Source: Chloroflexus aurantiacus J-10-fl
GTDB taxonomy: Bacteria > Chloroflexota > Chloroflexia > Chloroflexales > Chloroflexaceae
Length of the DNA stretch: 64,000 bases
NCBI RefSeq assembly: GCF_000018865.1
Contig: NC_010175.1
Location: forward strand, 4,588,001-4,652,000
Reading direction: 5' to 3'
The position numbers and the translations under genes were made by a program. Positions 8,904-16,109 of the stretch are shown here, piece after piece (the stretch's first letter is position 1; each line of letters opens with the position of its first letter). The notes under the pieces were generated by a model that saw only the letters and a list, made by a program, of their open reading frames with translations, was not told the origin of the DNA and ran no database searches.

Positions 8904-10025
8904 CTACCTCCCCGCCCCCATCAAGGCCAACAGCACACCACCAGCTACCACACTCGCAATCTGGCCGGCGGCGTTGGCTCCCATTGCGTGCATCAGCAGG
9001 AAGTTTTCAAAATCTTCTTCGTTTGCCAGCTTCTGCACCACCCGCGCCGCCATCGGAAAGGCGCTGATTCCGGCGGCACCGATCATGGGGTTGAACCTTC
9101 CACGGCTCAGGAGATTCAGGAATTTGCCGAACAGGAGACCGGCGGCTGTGTCGAGGGCAAAGGCCAGCATACCCAGGGCCAGGATCGCCAGCGTTGCCGG
9201 TTGCAGAAAACGGGTTCCCTCCATGGTTGAGCCAATCGCCAGGCCGAGGAAGAGGGTGACAATATTCGCCAGCTCCTGGGCCGAGGTGTTGGTTAAGCGC
9301 TGTACAACACCCGATTCGCGCATCAGGTTGCCCAGCATCAGCATGCCGATGAGCGGAATGGCGAAGGGTACCAGAATACCCACAATTACGGTGGTCACGA
9401 TGGGAAACAGAATACGTGTGCGGCGGCTGACCGGACGGGTGACGTATGCCATCCGAATCTGTCGTTCTGCCGGTGTGGTGAGCGTGCGGATAATCGGCGG
9501 CATAATCACCGGCACCAGCGACATATAGCTATACGCAGCAACCGTAATTGGGCCGAGGAGGTGGGGGGCCAGCAGGCTGGAGACGTAAATTGAGGTTGGC
9601 CCGTCGATGGCGCCGATAATCCCAATCGAGGCGGACTCTTCACGACTAAATCCCAGTGCCAGCGCGAGCAAGAGCGTGCCGAAGATGCCAAACTGCCCGG
9701 CAGCCCCTGTTAACACCATGCGTGGGTTGGAAAGGAGTGGGCTAAAGTCGGTTAGCGCACCTATGCCGATAAAGATCAAGAGGGGGAAGAGTTCATTACC
9801 AACACCGGCATTGTAGAGAATAGTCAGCAAGCCATCCTCACCTGCTAACGGCGAGAGTGGGAGATTGGCCAGGAGCGCACCGGCACCAATCGGCAGGAGT
9901 AGAAGCGGTTCATACTGATGCACTATCGCCAGATAGAAGAGCAGGGCGGCAATCCCTATCATCACCAGAGATTGCCAGGAAAGCGCACCAATGCCGGCGA
10001 AGATGCTGGCGATCAATTCACTCAT
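8904..10025 (-). CDS. Na+-translocating decarboxylase beta subunit
   Basis: About 373 residues, strongly hydrophobic, with the features of OadB/MmdB/GcdB: an N-terminal LIGIGALTDFSPLL-type segment, SIGIIGAIDGPTSIYVSSLLAP (the conserved region with the functional Asp), and the C-terminal NPMIGAAGISAFPMAARVVQ ... MHAMGANAAGQIASVVAGG. This subunit releases CO2 from carboxybiotin and couples it to Na+ export across the cytoplasmic membrane. The ATG at 10025 gives the usual N-terminus; an ATG at 10037 is the alternative. It is last in a four-gene operon with the carboxyltransferase, gamma/delta and biotin carrier genes. Confidence 0.92.
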   Translation of the reverse strand: MSELIASIFAGIGALSWQSLVMIGIAALLFYLAIVHQYEPLLLLPIGAGALLANLPLSPLAGEDGLLTILYNAGVGNELFPLLIFIGIGALTDFSPLLSNPRMVLTGAAGQFGIFGTLLLALALGFSREESASIGIIGAIDGPTSIYVSSLLAPHLLGPITVAAYSYMSLVPVIMPPIIRTLTTPAERQIRMAYVTRPVSRRTRILFPIVTTVIVGILVPFAIPLIGMLMLGNLMRESGVVQRLTNTSAQELANIVTLFLGLAIGSTMEGTRFLQPATLAILALGMLAFALDTAAGLLFGKFLNLLSRGRFNPMIGAAGISAFPMAARVVQKLANEEDFENFLLMHAMGANAAGQIASVVAGGVLLALMGAGR

Positions 10026-10043
10026 AGATCGTTCCATTCTCTG

Positions 10044-10505
10044 TTATTCAATCTGAGCCAGCGGTTCACCGTATCCGACACTTTGCCCGGTTTTGACCAG
10101 GATGGCAGAAATGACGCCATCACGTGGCGCACCGATGCTGTTATTCATCTTCATGGCTTCCAGGACGATGACCGGTTGACCGCGTTTGACCCGTGTACCA
10201 GGGGTGACTACGATCTGCAAGATTGTGCCCGGCATCGGTGCTCGAATAAGCTGATCGCTAACGGTCGTTGGTGGCGGAATGGACGGTGCGGGCGATGCGG
10301 GCGGCGGTGTTGGAGTGTTTGGTACCGGTGGTGATACAGCCGGTAGCGGTGCCGAACGGGGTATGGGTTCACTTACCTCACCACTCTCGGTCAGTTGCAC
10401 CTCGAATTCGCGGCCATCGATCTGGACGATAAAGCGGTCACTTCCCGTCTCGGTGACAGCCACCGTGTAGGATTTACCGTTAACTGTTAATTGATAACGG
10501 CGCAT
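10044..10505 (-). CDS. Biotin carrier subunit of decarboxylase/carboxylase
   Basis: A 153-residue protein. The N-terminal ~50 residues resemble the start of acyl-CoA carboxylase carriers. A Pro/Ala-rich flexible linker follows (about residues 55-85). The C-terminal biotinyl domain contains the biotinylation motif VLEAMKMNNSIGAP, with the acceptor Lys flanked by Met. It would shuttle CO2 from the carboxyltransferase to the membrane beta subunit. It ends seven bases before the beta-subunit frame opens and follows the small OadG-like gene closely. Confidence 0.92.
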   Translation of the reverse strand: MRRYQLTVNGKSYTVAVTETGSDRFIVQIDGREFEVQLTESGEVSEPIPRSAPLPAVSPPVPNTPTPPPASPAPSIPPPTTVSDQLIRAPMPGTILQIVVTPGTRVKRGQPVIVLEAMKMNNSIGAPRDGVISAILVKTGQSVGYGEPLAQIE

Positions 10506-10511
10506 AGCGTT

Positions 10512-10865
10512 CTATCTCCTTCGCTGCCAGCTCTGATTCTGGCGCGTGCGACCGGCGGCAACCCAACGACTGGCAAAGAGCAGACTCCCCGGCCAGTAAC
10601 TGCGAACAGTTGGTGCAGCTTCCTGGCGTAAGGTTGCGGCGTGGAGCCGCACTGCAATGGTAATAGCGGCAAGTTCTTCCGCTGAAAGTGAGCCGGCAGT
10701 CGTTACCTCTGGTTCGGGTTCTGGCGTCAGGTCTGGCGATTCTGCGGCGGCTGGCTGATCGAAACGAATGAGCAGGTTGAGAATGCCCCACAGTAATGCC
10801 AGGACACTAAACACCAGACTCATCCCTGTGACGGTGATGGTCAGGCCAAAACTGAAATCATTCAT
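10512..10865 (-). CDS. OadG-like small membrane subunit of the decarboxylase
   Basis: A 117-residue protein with one N-terminal membrane helix (FGLTITVTGMSLVFSVLALLWG, residues 5-30), an acidic/proline region and a basic C-terminus. This is the layout of the gamma/delta subunits (OadG/MmdD) that stabilise the Na+-pump complex. Position between carboxyltransferase and biotin carrier genes supports the assignment; the sequence alone would be weak because the family diverges quickly. Confidence 0.8.
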   Translation of the reverse strand: MNDFSFGLTITVTGMSLVFSVLALLWGILNLLIRFDQPAAAESPDLTPEPEPEVTTAGSLSAEELAAITIAVRLHAATLRQEAAPTVRSYWPGSLLFASRWVAAGRTRQNQSWQRRR

Positions 10866-10880
10866 CGCCTTGCCCCCAGC

Positions 10881-12431
10881 TTATGATGGGTACAACCCGT
10901 GTTTACGGGGTGGGTTCTGCTGCACTTTGGTGCGCAAAATCTCAAGCGCACGGATCAGCCGTGGTCGGGTTTCAGCCGGTTCGATCACCTCGTCAATCTG
11001 ACCCAGATCGGCGGCGTGATAGGGGTTGAAGTACCGGCGGCGGTAATCAGCGATAAACTGCTCCATCAGTTGAGCAGGATTCTCGGCGGTGCGCAATTCT
11101 TCACGGCGCAAAATGCGTACTGCGCCTTCTGCCCCCATCACCGCAATCTGGGCCGAGGGCCAGGCAAAGTTGAGATCGCAGCGCAACTGTTTGCTTGACA
11201 TTGCGACATACGCTCCACCAATTGCCTTGCGCACGACAACCGAAATTTTGGGTACAGTGGCTTCGCTATAGGCGTAAATAATTTTCGCGCCGTGGCGAAT
11301 CACACCACCGTACTCTTGTTCTACGCCGGGCAGAAATCCCGGTGTATCAACAAAGGTGATGAGCGGGATATTAAAGGCATCGCAGATACGGACAAAGCGG
11401 GCAATTTTATCGCTGGCGTCAATATCAAGCGCACCGGCCATCACTGCCGGCTGGTTGGCAACAATCCCGACGGCATAGCCATCAAGACGGGCAAAGCCAA
11501 CCACAGCATTGGGCGCGAAGAGCGGCTGGATTTCGAGAAAGCTATCGTAGTCGCAGATCAGGTTGATCAGGGTATGGATGTCGTATCCCTGCCGCTCGTC
11601 TGCCGGTACCAGGCTATTGAGGGCCGGCTCAATCCGATCAGCGCGGTCGTAGGGCATGATCTGGGGTGGGTCTTCATTGTTGTTCTGCGGCAGATAGCTG
11701 AGCAGCCGCTTGATCAACTCAATCACGGCCCGGTCGTCGGCTGCCGAGAGATGCGCGACACCGCTCCGCACGCAGTGTACCGCCGCGCCACCCAGCTCTT
11801 GCGTCGAAAGTTCGCGCCCGGACACTGCTTTGATCACATCAGGCCCGGTCAGGAACATATACCCGGTTGACTCCGACATAATCACGAAGTCGGTTAAAGC
11901 CGGCGAATAGACAGCGCCACCGGCGCAGGGGCCAAGGATTGCCGATATTTGCGGCACAACGCCAGACGCCATAACATTGCGCACGAAGACCTCACCATAC
12001 GCCGCCAGGGAGCGAACACCTTCTTGAATGCGGGCACCACCAGAGTCGTTCAACCCGATGATGGGAATACCGCTCTCGATAGCCAGGTCTTGCATGCGGC
12101 AAATCTTATTCGCCTGCACAGCCGAGAACGATCCACCCATCACGGTAAAATCTTGCGCAAACACGGCAACACGGCGACCATTGATCTTGCCGAACCCGGT
12201 CACGATCCCATCACCGGGCACCCGTTGATCCTCATCGCCGAGAGGGCTGCTGGCAAGGGCACCAATCTCCTGAAAGGAGTTGGGATCGAGGAGCAATGCC
12301 AGTCGCTCACGAGCCGTCAATTTCCCGCGGGCATGTTGTTGGGCAACGCGCTCAGGGCCACCACCTTGCAACGCTCGTTCGCGTAGCCGAAAGAGTGTTG
12401 CGAGCTGTTCTTCAGGAGTTTCCACTACCAC
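10881..12431 (-). CDS. Acyl-CoA carboxyltransferase (methylmalonyl-CoA decarboxylase alpha-like)
   Basis: A 516-residue carboxyltransferase of the PccB/MmdA family. Recognisable segments are the N-terminal ARGKLTARERLALLLDP, the oxyanion-hole region GGARIQEGVRSLAAYGE, and the C-terminal domain FVDTPGFLPGVEQEYGGVIRHGAK with KAIGGAYVAMSSK. Grouped with the beta, small membrane and biotin subunits it should form a Na+-pumping decarboxylase, most likely for methylmalonyl-CoA. Malonyl- or glutaconyl-CoA cannot be excluded. The start is a GTG at 12431; another GTG two codons on (12425) is better spaced from the AGAGG box. Confidence 0.9.
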   Translation of the reverse strand: MVVETPEEQLATLFRLRERALQGGGPERVAQQHARGKLTARERLALLLDPNSFQEIGALASSPLGDEDQRVPGDGIVTGFGKINGRRVAVFAQDFTVMGGSFSAVQANKICRMQDLAIESGIPIIGLNDSGGARIQEGVRSLAAYGEVFVRNVMASGVVPQISAILGPCAGGAVYSPALTDFVIMSESTGYMFLTGPDVIKAVSGRELSTQELGGAAVHCVRSGVAHLSAADDRAVIELIKRLLSYLPQNNNEDPPQIMPYDRADRIEPALNSLVPADERQGYDIHTLINLICDYDSFLEIQPLFAPNAVVGFARLDGYAVGIVANQPAVMAGALDIDASDKIARFVRICDAFNIPLITFVDTPGFLPGVEQEYGGVIRHGAKIIYAYSEATVPKISVVVRKAIGGAYVAMSSKQLRCDLNFAWPSAQIAVMGAEGAVRILRREELRTAENPAQLMEQFIADYRRRYFNPYHAADLGQIDEVIEPAETRPRLIRALEILRTKVQQNPPRKHGLYPS

Positions 12432-12709
12432 ACCTCTTTGTATGCTGTTATTGCAGGCAAAGGCAGTATAGAAGAGATTGAGGTGTGGCGAGGAAAAGAA
12501 TTCACTACTACAGGCAAATGTTTAGTGACGAACAGTATCGTCGTGGTCAGATGAGGGAAATGGTTGGCGTTACACGCGGGACAGACGAACGATTATAACG
12601 CCGCCCAGACGTCAGGCTCTGGCTGTTCTGGAAAAGGCGACGTGGCATAGGTTGAATCCTGTGCCACGTCGAAGCGTTTCCGCGCTATATTTCTGTATGC
12701 AAGCCCGGT

Positions 12710-13459
12710 CTACCCGGCACCTCCACCTGTGGCCAGCACAAACGCCATTGCCAGCAGTGCCAGCGTGTTTTGCAGCATGTGAAACAAAACGCTGGGCCAG
12801 ATCGAGCCGCTCTGCTCGCGCAGATAACCGAGGCACAATCCGGCCACGAAGAGACCGGGTACCAGCACCGGAATGAAATGGACGACGGCGAAGATCGCGG
12901 CGCCGAGCACAATCGTGACCGCAGCACTGAAGCGGCGGCGTAGCAGGTGGTGGATCACCCCGCGGAAGAAGAGTTCTTCCACCAGGGGCACAATCCCGGC
13001 CACCAGGATCAGGAGTGCCAGTAACTCACTCAGGCCGAATGGTTGCCCCCCAGAGAGACTTTCGATCTGAGGGTTTTGGAACTCACCGAAGAGCAAAACC
13101 ACACCGAGATTGGTTAGAAACATCATTCCCATCCCGAAAATGAATACCGGCGGGACGAGAGCCAGATACATCCAGTGCGGCCATTGAAGACCCAAATCGC
13201 GCCAGCCGGCACGCGGCCCGATCACGGCGAGAATTGCACCGCCGATAATCAGGTAGAGCAGCATACCCGCCAGGTAAACCGGTAGGCTGATGAAACCGCG
13301 TGATGTATCCCAGTTGGCGATGTCGGCAACAAAACGCAGGCCCAGTATCGTAAGCGAGCCGCCAACTCCGATGACTAACAGGGTAATGAACAGATCACGC
13401 CAGCCCCACCCCGGCGTCAGCGACGGTTGTGGCTGGTCGAGTGAATTATCGTTGATCAT
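12710..13459 (-). CDS. CPBP family intramembrane metalloprotease
   Basis: A 249-residue protein with about seven transmembrane helices. The CPBP/Abi signature is present: LVEELFFRGVIHHLLRR (EExxxR motif) and, further on, FAVVHFIPVLVPGLFVAGL (FxxxH) and SIWPSVLFHMLQNT (HxxxN). These form the metal site of the Rce1-like proteases. The substrate is unknown. The start codon overlaps the stop of the deacetylase-like gene by four bases, which points to translational coupling. Confidence 0.88.
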   Translation of the reverse strand: MINDNSLDQPQPSLTPGWGWRDLFITLLVIGVGGSLTILGLRFVADIANWDTSRGFISLPVYLAGMLLYLIIGGAILAVIGPRAGWRDLGLQWPHWMYLALVPPVFIFGMGMMFLTNLGVVLLFGEFQNPQIESLSGGQPFGLSELLALLILVAGIVPLVEELFFRGVIHHLLRRRFSAAVTIVLGAAIFAVVHFIPVLVPGLFVAGLCLGYLREQSGSIWPSVLFHMLQNTLALLAMAFVLATGGGAG

Positions 13460-14511
13460 GCTGTGGAAACTCCTTGTAGCAATGCCACGACATTGGCACC
13501 CAGGGCTTCGAGCGCATAACCACCCTCTTGCACAATCAGTGTTGGCAGACCGAGTTGGGTAATTGATCGACCAATCGTTCGATATGCTTCGGTGATCAGT
13601 GCAAACCCGCCCAGGGGGTCGCCGGCAAAAGTATCGAAGCCGGCAGAAACCACCAGGTAGCGCGGGCCGTAATCGGCAATCGCCTGCAATGCCTGATCGA
13701 GCGCTTTGAGATAACCGGCATCATCAATCCCTGCCGGTAGCGGGAAATTGAGGTTGTACCCTTCACCGGCCCCGGCCCCGCGCTCGTCGGCGTAGCCGAG
13801 GTAGTACGGATATTCGTAAGCCGGATCGGCATGGAGCGAGACGGTCAGCACATCATTGCGTTCGTAGAAGATGCTCTGGGTGCCGTTGCCGTGGTGATAG
13901 TCAATGTCGAGCACAGCAACAGTCGGTGAACGCAATGCCCACGTTGCATCACCGCTCGTCTGGCTACGTGCCAGGTAGTCGGCAGCCAGCGCAGCGTTAT
14001 TCAGGTAGCAGTAGCCACCGGCCATCGCCGCCGCAGCGTGGTGGCCCGGCGGACGGCAGAGGGCATACGCACTAGTATTACCGGCGAGCAATGCCGCCGC
14101 GCCGGCCAACGCTGCTCCCGCCGCCGAACAGGCAGCGGTGAAAGTGCCGGCGGTGATGGGGGCGCTCAGGTCAAAGGTGTAGCGTCCGGCAGCCGCCTGC
14201 GGGCAGTCGCTGCGCAACCGTAACCCCGGCAATGGCCATGCCGATGGGAAGACTGGCGCCGACAATCCGGCAGCCTGCCAGCGTGCGCTGCCATTAGCCA
14301 GATACTCCAGGTAGTCAGCGGTATGGATTGCCGCCAGATCGGCAATGGTAGCAGGTGACGCTACAATCGGCGGTGCAAAACCTGCCTCTGCCAGTGCAGC
14401 CAGGATGATCGCGACCCGCTGCGGTGTTTCGGCATAGGGCACGACACGACCGTCGAGTATCTCGAACGGCGGGTTGTGATGGTGATGGTCAGCACTCAGA
14501 AAGATGTTCAT
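13456..14511 (-). CDS. Histone deacetylase / acetylpolyamine amidohydrolase family protein
   Basis: About 351 residues. The fold signature is clear: RPPGHHAAAAMAGGYCYLNNAAL (tandem catalytic His), DIDYHHGNGTQSIFY (zinc ligands Asp and His) and SAGFDTFAGDPLGG (second zinc Asp). Bacterial members remove acetyl groups from polyamines or other small amides; substrate unknown. I start at the ATG at 14511 (MNIFLSADHHH). The frame stays open upstream through a microsatellite to 14871, but that stretch is repeat-derived. It is coupled to the CPBP protease gene. Confidence 0.9.
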   Translation of the reverse strand: MNIFLSADHHHHNPPFEILDGRVVPYAETPQRVAIILAALAEAGFAPPIVASPATIADLAAIHTADYLEYLANGSARWQAAGLSAPVFPSAWPLPGLRLRSDCPQAAAGRYTFDLSAPITAGTFTAACSAAGAALAGAAALLAGNTSAYALCRPPGHHAAAAMAGGYCYLNNAALAADYLARSQTSGDATWALRSPTVAVLDIDYHHGNGTQSIFYERNDVLTVSLHADPAYEYPYYLGYADERGAGAGEGYNLNFPLPAGIDDAGYLKALDQALQAIADYGPRYLVVSAGFDTFAGDPLGGFALITEAYRTIGRSITQLGLPTLIVQEGGYALEALGANVVALLQGVSTA

Positions 14512-14555
14512 AGCTATATTGTAACGCAACTTGGGGGGAGGAGAGAGGAAAGAGG

Positions 14556-14670
14556 AAATAGGAAATAGGAGATAGGAGATAGGAGATAGGAGATAGGAGA
14601 TAGGAGATAGGAGATAGGAGATAGGAGATAGGAGATAGGAGATAGGAGATAGGAGATAGGAGATAGGAAG
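14556..14670. repeat. 7-bp microsatellite (GGAGATA units)
   Basis: About 15 head-to-tail copies of GGAGATA occupy the space just upstream of the deacetylase-like gene, about 45 bp from its start codon. One strand is almost all purine. Length change here would alter the upstream leader of that gene. Confidence 0.92.
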
Positions 14671-14701
14671 AGAGAGTCTGCTCTTGCCCGCCGGAGGCCA
14701 G

Positions 14702-14893
14702 CCAGGAACACGCCCGGCCCCCGCTTCCCCGCCGGCAGGCCAGCCCCGGAGGGGCTTCCACGGCTTGAGGCAGGATTTTAACCTGCCGATGATAACCCCG
14801 TTGGGGCTATCCAGGAACACACCCGGCCCCCGGCTTCCCCGCCGGCAGGCCAGCCCCGGAGGAGCGTGCATGCATTGAGGCAGGGTTTCAACC
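14702..14893. repeat. Two direct repeats of about 50-80 bp, GC-rich
   Basis: The segment starting CCAGGAACACGCCCGGCCCC at 14702 recurs from 14810 with few changes, each copy containing CCCCGCCGGCAGGCCAGCCCCGG-type sequence (14728 and 14837 areas) followed by a 'gaggcagg-tttaaccc' segment. It lies between the divergent deacetylase and GHMP kinase genes. No coding potential is convincing. Confidence 0.75.
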
Positions 14894-14968
14894 CACCGCC
14901 CTTACATCCTACTATCCCGTCTTCTGCTATACTGACGCCGCGGCATTCAGATATGGCCGGAGGAAGTG

Positions 14969-15994
14969 ATGAAAATCTACAAAGCTCGCGCACCGATGCG
15001 TATCGGCTTTTTCGGCGGCGGTACTGATGTCAGTCCTTACGCTGAAGAGCACGGTGGTAAGGTGTTGAATTGCACCATCAATCTCTATGTCCGTTGTATG
15101 CTGACCACCAGCACCACGCCTGGCATTCTGATCCGTTCGCTCGATTTGCAAGAGGTCAGCCGGCAGGTGAGTGATCGTGAATGGGATGGCAAGCTGGCGT
15201 TGCCGCAGGCGGTGCTCGATGCACTACCACAGTTGCGCCCGACAACAGCCGGTTACAAGATTACTATGTTCAGCGATGCACCACCCGGCTCCGGCCTTGG
15301 CTCGTCGTCGGCGCTGGTGGTCAGTATGCTGAAGCTGCTGTACGCAGTCGCCGGACAAAATGCCGATCCACATCAACTGGCTGAACTGGCGTACCGGATT
15401 GAACGGGTCGATCTGGGTATTCCCGGTGGTCGGCAAGACCAGTATTCAGCCGTGTTTGGCGGTATGTGTGTGTACCACTTTGGCCGGGATCGGGTGATCG
15501 TTGAGCCGGTGCTCAGCGACCAGACGGCACTGCTTGAGCTAGAAAGCTGTCTGATCCTGGGATATATTGGAGATCGCCAGTTGCTCACTCGTCACCTGAT
15601 GACCGATCAGGTACAACGGTTGGTCAAGGGCGATACCTTGCGTCTGCATCACGAAACCAAAGCCTTCGTCGATACGGCGGCCCGTCTGCTGCGTGAACAG
15701 CGGATTGCTGATTTCGGGCGACTGCTTCACGATGCATGGGAAGTTAAAAAGGCGTTTTCACCCCATATTGCGCCCCCTATCGTTGAAGAGGTTTACGCCC
15801 TGGCCCGTAAGCACGGGGCCTGGGGCGGTAAAATTTCGGGTGCCGGCGGTGGTGGGTTCATGGTCTTTGCCTGTCCCTTCGACCGGCGACTGGCTATTGA
15901 GCGGGCCTTAACCGAGGCTGGCGTGATTGTCCGTCCATTCTCGTTTGTGACTCATGGTGTGCAGTCGTGGGTGGTTGAAGAGCCGGATGTGTAG
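14969..15994 (+). CDS. GHMP family sugar kinase (HddA-like)
   Basis: About 341 residues. The N-terminal APMRIGFFGGGTDV and the ATP-binding glycine/serine loop PPGSGLGSSSALVVSML (residues ~105-122) are characteristic of heptose-7-phosphate/fucose-type GHMP kinases, as is the C-terminal GGKISGAGGGGFMVF. It would phosphorylate a sugar at C1 for nucleotide-sugar activation. The next seven genes on the strand are glycan genes, so it probably supplies a precursor to that pathway. Start: ATG at 14969 with GGAGG upstream; GTG three bases earlier is possible. Confidence 0.87.
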   Translation: MKIYKARAPMRIGFFGGGTDVSPYAEEHGGKVLNCTINLYVRCMLTTSTTPGILIRSLDLQEVSRQVSDREWDGKLALPQAVLDALPQLRPTTAGYKITMFSDAPPGSGLGSSSALVVSMLKLLYAVAGQNADPHQLAELAYRIERVDLGIPGGRQDQYSAVFGGMCVYHFGRDRVIVEPVLSDQTALLELESCLILGYIGDRQLLTRHLMTDQVQRLVKGDTLRLHHETKAFVDTAARLLREQRIADFGRLLHDAWEVKKAFSPHIAPPIVEEVYALARKHGAWGGKISGAGGGGFMVFACPFDRRLAIERALTEAGVIVRPFSFVTHGVQSWVVEEPDV

Positions 15995-16109
15995 GTGAGA
16001 CACTGTAACCATGCCCGGCCTTGCAAGGCGACTCGGTGAGCGTGGTACAATGCGGCGATGATGTAACAATGTCAGGCGCGGTACCCGCGCTCATCAGGTA
16101 TCGTTAACG

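Noticed and set aside
8614-9528. A 304-codon plus-strand frame through the 8.7-kb microsatellite
   Set aside because: Its first third is heptad-repeat translation and the rest is antisense to the well-supported decarboxylase beta gene.
14512-14871. In-frame N-terminal extension of the deacetylase-like gene
   Set aside because: It is repeat-encoded (SPISYLL units) and GC-rich repeat; the conserved enzyme starts at 14511.
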